DNA of 33,062 nucleotides from Candidatus Pelagibacter sp. (GTDB lineage Bacteria; Pseudomonadota; Alphaproteobacteria; Pelagibacterales; Pelagibacteraceae). Below the pieces are notes generated by a model. The model did no database searches, had not been told where the DNA came from, and was given only the letters and a program-made list of their open reading frames with translations. Positions 17,673 to 25,469 of this stretch are shown here, in pieces. The DNA is taken from assembly GCA_028225715.1 (NCBI GenBank), contig JAOIXS010000011.1, forward strand, positions 1 through 33,062. Direction: 5' to 3'. Positions within the stretch are counted from its first letter, which is position 1, and each line of letters starts with the position of its first letter. Position numbers and translations under genes: made by a program.

Positions 17673-18751
17673 GACTTCTTCAGTAACATTTTTTTTTTGA
17701 AATTAGAAAAAACACGTCTAATAAGAGCAGCTCCTACACCCAAAAGAATTGCAAACATAATTGAAAATAATCCATAAAAAAATGGCATGTCTTCTGAAAA
17801 TTCTAAAATAAATAGTGAGAAAAAATTTAAATCTGCAGTCAAAACTTGTATTATTTCTTTTTCAGTTTGTTCTGCAAAAAAAGTTTCATAAGCAATAGCT
17901 ATTCCAACTACCAATAATAAAATTGCCAGTAATGCTTTTAACCCAGAGCTATCAATTTTTTCACCAAGTTTTTGCCCCACTTGAACCCCTATGATCGAAC
18001 CAATAACCAACATTACTACTAACATTAAATCTATAGAGCCAAAATTAAATGAATGTAAAAAAGTAACTATGACACTGACAAAAATTGTTACAAACAAAGA
18101 AGTCCCTGGAACTAATTTTGTTGGCATTTTAATTATATAAATCATTGCAGGCACTAATATAAAAGCACCTCCTATACCCATTATAGCAGCAATAAATCCT
18201 ACAACTAAACCAATTATAATTGGAGTAAATATACTTTCGTATAATTTTGATTTTGGAAATCTCATTCTTAATGGAAGACCATGTATCCAATAATGAACGT
18301 GTAATTTTTTTTTAACTATAAGGTTTCTTTTTGCTCTGTCTATTTCTCTAAGACTTTCGACTAACATTAATGTACCAATAATTGCAAGTATATACATATA
18401 GGCTAAAGAAATAACTGTATCGATTTTTCCAATACCTTTAAAATATGTAAAAGTATAAATACCTAAAGCTGTTCCAATTGTTCCACCAATAACAATCATA
18501 AGACCCATTTTGTAATCTAAAGTATTTTTTAAATAATGAGTTGTTGATCCTGATACCGAAGTTGCAAGAATATTGTTAGCTTCATTTGCAACGGCATATG
18601 CAGGTGGCACACCTAAAAAAATTAAGAATGGTGTCATTAAAAAACCTCCACCAACACCAAATAAACCAGAAAGTACTCCAACGATTGCACTCAATAAAAG
18701 TATTTCAATTGGATTAACAAATACTTGAGCTATTGGTAAAAATACATCCAT
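17669..18751 (-). CDS. TSUP (TauE/SafE) family sulfite/sulfonate exporter
   Basis: 360-residue membrane protein with the duplicated TSUP core: SGLFGVGGGFLMTPFLIFLGVP at about 28-49 and MGIGGAFILVPAMIYIIKMP at about 191-210. About eight to nine TM helices are visible, with a positively charged cytoplasmic stretch at roughly 138-172 between the halves and a Lys-rich C terminus. TSUP proteins export sulfite, sulfoacetate or other organosulfur compounds, and TauE commonly accompanies xsc. The gene sits between suyZ (convergent, stops overlapping) and the apr genes upstream on the same strand. Sulfite export is inferred from location and family. Confidence 0.87.
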   Translation of the reverse strand: MDVFLPIAQVFVNPIEILLLSAIVGVLSGLFGVGGGFLMTPFLIFLGVPPAYAVANEANNILATSVSGSTTHYLKNTLDYKMGLMIVIGGTIGTALGIYTFTYFKGIGKIDTVISLAYMYILAIIGTLMLVESLREIDRAKRNLIVKKKLHVHYWIHGLPLRMRFPKSKLYESIFTPIIIGLVVGFIAAIMGIGGAFILVPAMIYIIKMPTKLVPGTSLFVTIFVSVIVTFLHSFNFGSIDLMLVVMLVIGSIIGVQVGQKLGEKIDSSGLKALLAILLLVVGIAIAYETFFAEQTEKEIIQVLTADLNFFSLFILEFSEDMPFFYGLFSIMFAILLGVGAALIRRVFSNFKKKMLLKKS

Positions 18752-18779
18752 AAAAAATTAATAGTTGTTAAAAAACAAC

Positions 18780-18914
18780 CTAATTAAATGTGATAAAAGT
18801 TCCAACTAAAATAACACCCCAATAAGCAGCTAAGCTAACAAAGATACCTGTTTTAATAATAGTTGCCTTAAAATCTGAAATTTTTTTTATTATTTTTATG
18901 TTGGAAATTGACAT
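18780..18914 (-). CDS. Small membrane protein, 44 aa (unlisted)
   Basis: Found by reading the 231-base gap between the exporter and the 116-residue gene. The ATG at 18914 opens a 44-codon frame. A basic N terminus (IKIIKKISDFK) leads into one hydrophobic helix at about 23-42, with AAYWGVILVGTF in the middle, so a single-pass protein with the N terminus inside is likely. It lies in the same orientation as aprMBA upstream and the TSUP gene 28 bases downstream. A perfect TTGACA sits upstream at about 18945-18950 on this strand, but no good -10 accompanies it. Family not recognised; a small partner of the exporter or the apr membrane protein is a guess. Confidence 0.6.
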   Translation of the reverse strand: MSISNIKIIKKISDFKATIIKTGIFVSLAAYWGVILVGTFITFN

Positions 18915-18982
18915 TACAACCGTCAATACACCCAGTTAATTATTTGTCAAATAAATATTCAATATAAAGTGATTTTTTTTTA

Positions 18983-19333
18983 TTAGTAGATTGTTGCTCC
19001 AAAAACCTTAACATCATCCCCTTCAACACCAAGAACCAATCTTCCAAGGAACTCACCTTCAATTTCCTTACTCCTCTGTTTAAATAGAACAGTAATGTTT
19101 TGTCCTCGTCTTAAACAGCCAAATGCCTGGTAGTCTTCTTTTAAGCTTGTTAAAAGCTTATTATTAGCCCACTGCTTTCCAAGCTCTACTTCATTTGCTC
19201 CAAATAACATTTGAGTTCCAAAGTCCTTAGTAAAACCACCATAATCTTTCATATTGGAAGTTTTAACAAGATTATCCCAAATAGGATTAGCAATTGCTAT
19301 AATCTCATCATCAGATTTCTCTAAAAGATTCAT
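18983..19333 (-). CDS. Uncharacterised 116-aa protein following aprA
   Basis: Small soluble protein, no signal peptide or membrane segment. It begins 18 bases after the aprA stop on the same strand, so it is probably the fourth gene of the apr transcript. Features visible: an acidic helix at the start (LLEKSDDEIIAIANPIWDNLVK), then YGGFTKDFGTQML, a middle with a single Cys in FGCLRRGQ, and a beta-rich end (ITVLFKQRS, GRLVLGVEGDDVKVFGATIY). The helix-then-sheet layout could be an NTF2/SnoaL-like fold, but I do not recognise it. Possible roles are an AprBA assembly factor or sulfite-related accessory protein; both are guesses from location. Confidence 0.72.
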   Translation of the reverse strand: MNLLEKSDDEIIAIANPIWDNLVKTSNMKDYGGFTKDFGTQMLFGANEVELGKQWANNKLLTSLKEDYQAFGCLRRGQNITVLFKQRSKEIEGEFLGRLVLGVEGDDVKVFGATIY

Positions 19334-19351
19334 AATTTAAGTTTAACTGTT

Positions 19352-21211
19352 CTAAGAAGCTTTTCTCTTCTCGTTCTCGTCAACTATGTGATAAACCGGC
19401 ACTTTTTCTAATGAAAATTTCCCAGTTTTTGGATCACGTCTAGAAACTGTTAGGCAATGCCAATTGTCATCATCTAGTTTCATATGATCACCTCTGTAAT
19501 AGTAACCAGGCCAACGTGTTTCTTCACGGAACATAGTGTGTTCAGTTACACATTGAGAAGTTAAAGCTCTGTGTTTTAATTCCCAAGCTCTCATAAGTTG
19601 GTGTAAATCTTCAGCGCCTACTTTTTCTAAATCTTCTTCTAACCAAGCAAGTAATTCTAGACCTCTTTTAAGCATATTGCCATTAGTCATGTAGTTAGTT
19701 GCAATACCACCAACATATTCGTCCATAATTCTTTGTAAACGTTGAAGACCTTGAATAGGAGAAATATAACTTGGTGAAACTGTTCCACCTGTGATCTCAT
19801 TTTGAGCTACTTGGTATGTCTCTAAAGGTTTGAATACAGCAGTTTTAAAGTCCTCACATTGTTTATCAGTAACTTTAATACCTTCTGCTTTTTTATCTTG
19901 AATATATTTAACAGCAGCTTTTGCAGCTAAACGACCTTCAGTAAATGATCCAGAAGAAAACTTATGGGCACTTCCACCTACAGTATCACCTGCACCAAAA
20001 AGACCATCAATTGTTAACATTCTGTTATAACCCCAGAAATATTCTGGTGGAGATAAATCTTCAGGTCCACTAACCCAAGCTCCAGAGCATGTTGCATGAG
20101 AACCCATAACATAAGGCTCAGATGTAGTTAATTCTGGATTTGTGTATTTGGGATCTATGTTTTGAGATGCCCAAACAACCGCTTGACCAACAGTCATACC
20201 AAGGAAATTTTCCCAACCTACAGTCTCTAGGTGCGGATCTTGGAAGGCTTCAGTAGTTACCATATGAATAGGTCCACCACCTGCAATAGTTTCTTGTATA
20301 AATGCGTGGTTTCTTAAACATGTTGGTGTTGGATGGTGATCAATATACTCACCAACTAACTCTTTAGTTTGGTCATACCATTTCTTTTCATAATTCTCTC
20401 CATTTGCATTTTGAGTATATGTTTTAAGGTGCAAGAAATATGCACCAACTGGACCATAACCATCTTTAAATCTACATAACACAATTCTGTTTTCCATTTG
20501 TGTCATTTTGGCTCCAACAGCGATAGGTAATGCATAAGCTGAACCATTACTCCATGGTGCATACCAAGTTCTTCCCATTCCTTCTCCAACTGCTCTTGGT
20601 TTGAAAATGTGAGATGCTCCACCTGCTGCAACGATTACAGTTTTTGCTCTAAATACATGGAAATCACCAGTTCTCATATTAAAACCAACAGCTCCACCTA
20701 CTCTATTTTCTTGAGACTCATCCATTAAAAGATGAGTAATCATTATTCTGTTATAAATTTTATCAGCTGATTTTTTTGCAGCCTCTGCAACGATTGGCTT
20801 ATAACTTTCACCATGAATCATGATCTGCCATTTACCTTCTCTAAGGTAACGACCTGTTTTTTCATTCTTCATCATTGGTAGACCCCACTCATCAAACATA
20901 TGAACAGTTGAATCAACGTGACGAGCCATGTCATAACCTAAATCTTCTCTAACCATACCCATCAAATCATTACGTGCATATCTTACGTGATCTTCAGGTT
21001 GGTTTTCACCCCACTGCATACCCATATAACAGTTAATAGCGTATAAACCTTGAGCAACGGCTCCACTTCGATCGATGTTAGCTTTTTCAACACAAATAAT
21101 TTTCATGTCTCTTCCCCAGTGCCTAGCTTCAAAAGTAGCACCAGTTCCAGCCATTCCACCACCAACAACTAGAACATCGCAATCTTCAAAATGTGTTTTA
21201 TGCTTAGCCAT
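19352..21211 (-). CDS. aprA: Dissimilatory adenylylsulfate (APS) reductase, alpha subunit
   Basis: 619-residue FAD subunit of APS reductase. The N-terminal FAD motif VLVVGGGMAGTGATFEARHWG spans about 13-33. Further landmarks are CVEKANIDRSGAVAQGLYAINCY, GGASHIFKPRAVGEGMGRTWY, and the late FAD loop DGLFGAGDTVGGSAHKFSSGS, all characteristic of AprA rather than fumarate reductase. In sulfur oxidisers the enzyme joins sulfite to AMP to form APS, passing two electrons out; in sulfate reducers it runs backwards. With sulfite-releasing xsc and suyAB close by, the oxidative direction is favoured. The start overlaps the aprB stop by one base, giving strict translational coupling. Confidence 0.96.
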   Translation of the reverse strand: MAKHKTHFEDCDVLVVGGGMAGTGATFEARHWGRDMKIICVEKANIDRSGAVAQGLYAINCYMGMQWGENQPEDHVRYARNDLMGMVREDLGYDMARHVDSTVHMFDEWGLPMMKNEKTGRYLREGKWQIMIHGESYKPIVAEAAKKSADKIYNRIMITHLLMDESQENRVGGAVGFNMRTGDFHVFRAKTVIVAAGGASHIFKPRAVGEGMGRTWYAPWSNGSAYALPIAVGAKMTQMENRIVLCRFKDGYGPVGAYFLHLKTYTQNANGENYEKKWYDQTKELVGEYIDHHPTPTCLRNHAFIQETIAGGGPIHMVTTEAFQDPHLETVGWENFLGMTVGQAVVWASQNIDPKYTNPELTTSEPYVMGSHATCSGAWVSGPEDLSPPEYFWGYNRMLTIDGLFGAGDTVGGSAHKFSSGSFTEGRLAAKAAVKYIQDKKAEGIKVTDKQCEDFKTAVFKPLETYQVAQNEITGGTVSPSYISPIQGLQRLQRIMDEYVGGIATNYMTNGNMLKRGLELLAWLEEDLEKVGAEDLHQLMRAWELKHRALTSQCVTEHTMFREETRWPGYYYRGDHMKLDDDNWHCLTVSRRDPKTGKFSLEKVPVYHIVDENEKRKAS

Positions 21212-21681
21212 TAGTAGTAAACCCCTTTTTTAAATGAATCTTTTGGTACTACCGGTAATTTACCATCAATATTTAAACCATTAGGCTCGGTGTAAAGCAT
21301 TTGAGAATTGATCTCACCTTGATTAGGTTTTTCACCTTCTGCTAGTTTAGGAATAAATTTTCCCCAAGGCTTTGTTGTAATTGGAGATACAAAATCTTTT
21401 GTAGTTCCATTTCTAAATTTAATTTTCCAAGAGATAGTTCCTTTTTCTTCTTCACGTCTAACTCTAACACTATGACCCATAGGAGCAAAATCAGCATAAC
21501 CACGAACATCAATTGCGTGATTAGGACAGGCTTTTACACAAGAATAACATTCCCAACAAAAGTTTGGCTCAATATTTACTGCTCTTCTAATATTTTCATC
21601 AATGTGCATTATATCTGATGGACAAATATCCACACAGTGACCACATCCATCACATCTCGTCATGTATACAAAAGTTGACAT
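21211..21681 (-). CDS. aprB: APS reductase, beta subunit (two [4Fe-4S] clusters)
   Basis: 156-residue electron-transfer subunit of APS reductase. Eight cysteines in two ferredoxin-type groups are visible: C10, C13, C16, C20 in TRCDGCGHCVDIC, and C42, C45, C48, C52 in FCWECYSCVKAC. They bind the two 4Fe-4S clusters that carry electrons between the FAD in AprA and the outside. The C-terminal part from about residue 85 (GTISWKIKFRNG onward) forms the arm that wraps AprA in known structures. A strong AGAGAGG ribosome-binding site lies nine bases before the ATG. It is between aprM (20 bases upstream) and aprA. Confidence 0.96.
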   Translation of the reverse strand: MSTFVYMTRCDGCGHCVDICPSDIMHIDENIRRAVNIEPNFCWECYSCVKACPNHAIDVRGYADFAPMGHSVRVRREEEKGTISWKIKFRNGTTKDFVSPITTKPWGKFIPKLAEGEKPNQGEINSQMLYTEPNGLNIDGKLPVVPKDSFKKGVYY

Positions 21682-21701
21682 ATTATATTACCTCTCTCTT
21701 T

Positions 21702-22496
21702 TTAATAGTGTTTTGGTTGTTCTCTTTTAATTCCTAGTCCAAATTGTTTTGGTGCATCAGCTAATGGAGGAAGATTGTCTCTTGATCCATCTGCTTCTGC
21801 TAAGTTTTTTTGGATTGCTGCACCAGGCTTGTAAATCATGTGTGCAAATTTTGACCAATAAACTCCCCCAAATAAAACAATGTTTGAGGTAATAAATAAA
21901 ACTAAAAATATATATCCTAATCCGGTTGATCCTGAAGATTGAAAGTAAGACCACGCAAGTCCAGTAGTCGCACATGCAAGAAGCGCTAGAACAAATAAAT
22001 CTGCTTTAATAATTCTGTACCAAGGATGAGCTTCTGCTAACACATCCACTCTTAAAAATAACCAAAACCAGTATCCACCCACACATGTCATAATAGCTCC
22101 AACGTGCCAAATCATAGGCCAAATTGTTGGTGCAGTTATTCCTGTTCCTGTGTAACCAAATACTAATACTACTGATGCAACCCAAAATAAAATAGTTCCA
22201 TACATGCCCATTACATGAGCAACTCTTCTTTTGCCAGCACCTAGCTCTGCAGTAGTTGCAATATCATGAACTACAGTTTTTAAAATAACTGAAGTTTTCT
22301 CTCCAACACCAAGCTCTTTTTCAGCAGCTAATTTTGCTTTTTTTGCATTATTAAAGAAATAAGTAACATTTTTGTGATGTATCATTTGAACAACTGTTCC
22401 AATAACGATTAAAGCCAACATTGCTAAAACAAAGCCTTGAATTACAGAAGGTGAAACTGATTCTGCTAGTGCTGAAAATGGACTAATTGACATCAT
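21702..22496 (-). CDS. aprM: APS reductase-associated membrane protein AprM
   Basis: 264-residue inner-membrane protein encoded directly before aprBA. About six hydrophobic helices are visible, beginning near residue 18 (VIQGFVLAMLALIVIGTVV), with VASVVLVFGYTG, MTCVGGYWFWLFL and YIFLVLFITSNIVLFG further along. A cytoplasmic loop of about 50 residues after TM1 contains basic residues and His82-region RRVAHVMGMYG. In some sulfur oxidisers AprM takes the place of the QmoABC complex as the presumed link between AprBA and the quinone pool; I see no c-type heme motif. Two adjacent ATGs start the gene, preceded by AAAGGG about 12 bases upstream. Confidence 0.9.
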   Translation of the reverse strand: MMSISPFSALAESVSPSVIQGFVLAMLALIVIGTVVQMIHHKNVTYFFNNAKKAKLAAEKELGVGEKTSVILKTVVHDIATTAELGAGKRRVAHVMGMYGTILFWVASVVLVFGYTGTGITAPTIWPMIWHVGAIMTCVGGYWFWLFLRVDVLAEAHPWYRIIKADLFVLALLACATTGLAWSYFQSSGSTGLGYIFLVLFITSNIVLFGGVYWSKFAHMIYKPGAAIQKNLAEADGSRDNLPPLADAPKQFGLGIKREQPKHY

Positions 22497-22610
22497 ATTG
22501 AATATTACCCTTTAATACTGTTTTATTGAATCTTAATTTTGAGTTTTTAGTATAGTTGAAATGATAGATCAACCGTTATTAGGTGCGATATTTATGATTA
22601 AAAATACAAC
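22497..22610 (-). promoter_or_regulatory. Probable aprM-aprB-aprA promoter region
   Basis: The 114 bases between the HIT gene and aprM are the longest gap upstream of the apr genes, so the apr promoter should be here. On the minus strand TATACT at 22554-22549 is a plausible -10, about 50 bases before the aprM ATG, but no good -35 is found 16-18 bases upstream. I saw no terminator hairpin for the HIT gene. Confidence 0.33.
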
Positions 22611-23009
22611 TTATACTTTACGTTTATAATGTTGTTTCAAGGGAATAACCGATCTAACTCCACCTTGAGGGTTATCAACATCACCCTCTCTTCGTGGAAT
22701 TAAATGAATATGACAATGCATGATCGATTGTCCAGCAATTACACCAGAGTTTGTTCCAACATTAAACCCTTTAACACTAAGATCTTTTGATAATATTTCA
22801 TCTTTAATTTGTTTTATAAGATTATTGCAGGCAATCACTTCATCATCACTTAAATCAAAATAATCCTTAACATGACGCTTTGGAATAATTAAACAATGAA
22901 ATTCAGATACAGGATATGTATCATAACTAGCATAAGCCAACTCGTTTTCTACAGCTAAACCACTTTGTGTAGATTTACAAAATAAACAAGGATTGTTTGG
23001 ATCAAACAT
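22611..23009 (-). CDS. HIT family hydrolase
   Basis: 132-residue histidine-triad protein. The catalytic HxHxH is H98, H100 and H102 in MHCHIHLIPRR, and CLFC at C8-C11 is the N-terminal zinc-type pair found in many bacterial HIT proteins. GFNVGTNSGVIAGQSIMH before the triad is the conserved nucleotide-binding loop. Members hydrolyse purine nucleoside phosphoramidates, dinucleoside polyphosphates or nucleoside phosphosulfates. The last is notable because APS is made by the apr genes 114 bases downstream, and some HIT proteins hydrolyse APS to AMP and sulfate; whether this one does is speculation. It follows the pabC-like gene by five bases. Confidence 0.9.
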   Translation of the reverse strand: MFDPNNPCLFCKSTQSGLAVENELAYASYDTYPVSEFHCLIIPKRHVKDYFDLSDDEVIACNNLIKQIKDEILSKDLSVKGFNVGTNSGVIAGQSIMHCHIHLIPRREGDVDNPQGGVRSVIPLKQHYKRKV

Positions 23010-23014
23010 AAATA

Positions 23015-23785
23015 TTATTTATATATAGAGCATTTATTAACTTCATTTTTATAAAAACTAAATAGCATTTTATAAAATTTAAAACTTTTTCTCTTCCACT
23101 TAATTTCATTAATATTCTTTATAGATGCAACACCTTTTCCAGAACCAATGAGAAGAATTTCACTAAACTCAGATAAAGTTTTTATCAATATATCTTTGTT
23201 AATAATCTTACCTAATTTTTTATTAAAAAATTTATAGGTAATACCCTTATAAATATTATTTATTGGAGAGTACACTTTATCATCTTTTATAAACAGCATA
23301 TTTGAAGTTCCACTTTCTAAAATCATATTTTTGTAACAAAGACCAACGTCTGAAGTAGTGTTATCCATTTTAGACAAATATTTTAATATAAATTTATATT
23401 TAAGATTTTTGAATTTAGGGTCAAATCGCTTGTGACGGATAAGCTTTAAATTAAAATTTAATTTAGGAGTTTTTCTGTTTCTCAAAGAAATTGATATCAT
23501 CTTTTTATTTACGGCAACTCTAAGAAGATGATTATAAGATCTTTTTTTATCAATATTCAATTTGATTAATTTAAGAATATTTTTTTCAAGATTTGGGTTA
23601 TTTAATTTATAAACTTTTAAAGATTTTATTAAATTTTTAATATGTTTTTTAAAAAAAAGTATTTTAGCAGGTTTTCCAAAAATCCACATCGTAGTGAATA
23701 CACCATTATCCCCCCAAAGATCTTTAAAATTAATCTCTTTGTAAGTTTTATGCTGATAAGATTTTTTTAATAAGTAAGTTACCAT
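23015..23785 (-). CDS. pabC: PabC-like aminodeoxychorismate lyase (class IV PLP enzyme)
   Basis: 256-residue fold-type IV PLP protein, very rich in Lys. WGDNGVFTTM near residue 24 corresponds to the family's GDGxFET motif; LKYKF near 131 holds the likely PLP Lys; ESGTSNMLFI near 156 holds the Glu facing the PLP ring. Expected reaction is 4-amino-4-deoxychorismate to p-aminobenzoate plus pyruvate for folate. The only ATG available is 23785, which overlaps the end of the pabA-like gene by 38 bases. Its place directly after pabB and pabA supports the call; by sequence alone a branched-chain or D-amino acid aminotransferase could not be excluded. Confidence 0.78.
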   Translation of the reverse strand: MVTYLLKKSYQHKTYKEINFKDLWGDNGVFTTMWIFGKPAKILFFKKHIKNLIKSLKVYKLNNPNLEKNILKLIKLNIDKKRSYNHLLRVAVNKKMISISLRNRKTPKLNFNLKLIRHKRFDPKFKNLKYKFILKYLSKMDNTTSDVGLCYKNMILESGTSNMLFIKDDKVYSPINNIYKGITYKFFNKKLGKIINKDILIKTLSEFSEILLIGSGKGVASIKNINEIKWKRKSFKFYKMLFSFYKNEVNKCSIYK

Positions 23786-24305
23786 TTTCAGTTAAAAAAG
23801 ATTCAGGATGAAATTGAAAGCCATATATTTTCTCTTTATTATTTTCTATTGTCATTGCTGTATTTGAAATAGCACACCTCATTGTAATTTCAAAATTTTT
23901 TGCAGCAAACGGCTCTTTTAATTTTAGAGAGTGATATCTACCTACAGTGAATTGACTATTTTTTTTGAATAATGAGTTTTTGCTCGTTACTTTTATTTTA
24001 GATTGAAAACCATGATAAATCTTCTTTTGTTCAATTATTTTTCCATTTTCACAATGCAGAATTTGTTGAAACCCAAGACAAATTCCAATAATTTTTTTTT
24101 TACCTTTGAATTTTTTATAAATCTCTGAACTAATTGGGTAGTCTTTCGGTGCACCTGGACCAGGTGAAAAAACAATAATATCTGCTTTTTTTAATTTATT
24201 TTCATTTATTTTATTAAAATTGGTACAAATCACTTCATCAAAATTTTGAAATTGATGTACTACGTTGTGAGTAAAAGAGTCTTGATGATCAATAATGTAT
24301 ATCAT
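23748..24305 (-). CDS. pabA: Glutamine amidotransferase, PabA/TrpG type
   Basis: 185-residue class I glutamine amidotransferase that supplies ammonia to the chorismate-binding partner. The catalytic triad is complete: Cys76 in GICLGFQQI, His166 and Glu168 in FQFHPESF. The oxyanion region FSPGPGAP lies at about 46-53. It overlaps the pabB-like stop by an ATGA junction, so the two subunits are translationally coupled. PabA and TrpG cannot be told apart reliably from sequence; assignment follows the neighbours, and one amidotransferase can serve both pathways. Confidence 0.87.
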   Translation of the reverse strand: MIYIIDHQDSFTHNVVHQFQNFDEVICTNFNKINENKLKKADIIVFSPGPGAPKDYPISSEIYKKFKGKKKIIGICLGFQQILHCENGKIIEQKKIYHGFQSKIKVTSKNSLFKKNSQFTVGRYHSLKLKEPFAAKNFEITMRCAISNTAMTIENNKEKIYGFQFHPESFLTENGNLLIKKILSA

Positions 24306-25465
24306 TTGTAAAGATCCATTAATGATTTTGCTTTAATATAGTTTTCATTAAATTCATGAGTAGCATTGCTGTCAATTACCACTCCTGAAGCTACAGAAAT
24401 CTCTGATTTACCTTTAAAATTTAATATTGATCTAATGATAATATTAAACCGCATATCTCCATTGAACTTTAAGTATCCAAAACTACCTGTGTAAATATTT
24501 CTGCTTTGTTTTTCCTGCTTATTTAACAAATTTAATGTACTAATTTTTGGACATCCTATTACAGAGCCCCCTGGCATCATTGCTTTTATAATCTCTAATG
24601 AGGTCACCTTATTCTTAAGTTGCCCTCCAATTAAGCTCACATAATGATAAAGGTCTTTGTATTCTTCAACTATCTTTTTCTTTAAAATTTTTACCGAACC
24701 TGGTTTGCAAATTTTAGATAAATCGTTTCTTTCCATATCAACAATCATATTATGTTCTTTAGTTTCTTTTAAATTTTTCCTAAAAAAAGTAAGGGCTTTA
24801 TTTTTATTTAATTTTTTAGTTTTCTTTAAAGTACCTGCTATAGGTTTTGTGGTTACAAAATTATTTTTTTTTGTGATCAAATTTTCAGGTGAGCAGCTTA
24901 TTATTGAGTAATTTTTATCCTTAATCATAAAAGCTTCGGGCGCCATATTACTTTTTACAAGTCTGCTAAAAAAATCTAAAGCATCTATTTGAGATTTATT
25001 GCTATATTTAGTGCAGATTTTAATCTGGTATGTTTCTCCAGATTTTATTTTCTTTTTAAATTTATCAAATATTGTTTTATACGATTTTTTATTAATATTT
25101 ATTTTAAACAAATCACTTGGATTTAATGACCTTATTTTTTTATACTCTAAGTTATTTGAAAGTTTTACTTTTGTTTCAGGTTTGTAAAATATTCCATTAG
25201 GGAAATTTGTTGTTTGTTGTTTTTTAATTTTTACACCAATTAAGTTATTTAATATTTGATAGCCAAAAAAACCAATAAATAGATCGGTTTCTTTGCCCGT
25301 AGATTTTAATCTAGCATTTTTGTTAATGAATTTTTCGATATTTTTATTGTTTAAAATGATCTTTTTTGAAAAGTCCGTGTAAAGATCAAACCCCTTATCT
25401 GATTTATAGATTATAAAAGGTTTTTTTGAATTATTTAAATCCAGTAAGTAGTTTTTCTTATTCAA
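24302..25465 (-). CDS. pabB: Aminodeoxychorismate synthase component I (PabB-like), with PIAGT motif
   Basis: 387-residue chorismate-binding enzyme. Family blocks in order: SGETYQIKICTKY near 142, SCSPENLI near 190, TKPIAGTLKK at 206-215, EHNMIVDMERNDL with metal-site Glu near 237, MMPGGSVIGCPK near 298 and YTGSFGYL near 330. The MPGGS block is PabB-like, but the Lys of the usual PIKGT, which attacks C2 of chorismate in Escherichia coli PabB, is Ala here, as in TrpE. It lacks a recognisable tryptophan-feedback LLES motif. The short N-terminal domain and PabA/PabC neighbours favour p-aminobenzoate synthesis; anthranilate synthase is the alternative. Confidence 0.82.
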   Translation of the reverse strand: MNKKNYLLDLNNSKKPFIIYKSDKGFDLYTDFSKKIILNNKNIEKFINKNARLKSTGKETDLFIGFFGYQILNNLIGVKIKKQQTTNFPNGIFYKPETKVKLSNNLEYKKIRSLNPSDLFKININKKSYKTIFDKFKKKIKSGETYQIKICTKYSNKSQIDALDFFSRLVKSNMAPEAFMIKDKNYSIISCSPENLITKKNNFVTTKPIAGTLKKTKKLNKNKALTFFRKNLKETKEHNMIVDMERNDLSKICKPGSVKILKKKIVEEYKDLYHYVSLIGGQLKNKVTSLEIIKAMMPGGSVIGCPKISTLNLLNKQEKQSRNIYTGSFGYLKFNGDMRFNIIIRSILNFKGKSEISVASGVVIDSNATHEFNENYIKAKSLMDLYK

Positions 25466-25469
25466 TTTT

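Noticed and set aside
22561..22629. 22-codon plus-strand frame upstream of aprM
   Set aside because: Runs into the 3' end of the HIT gene, has no ribosome-binding site and no notable composition.
24657..24911. 84-residue plus-strand frame
   Set aside because: Antisense shadow of the pabB-like gene; Phe/Leu-rich because it reads the complement of Lys codons.
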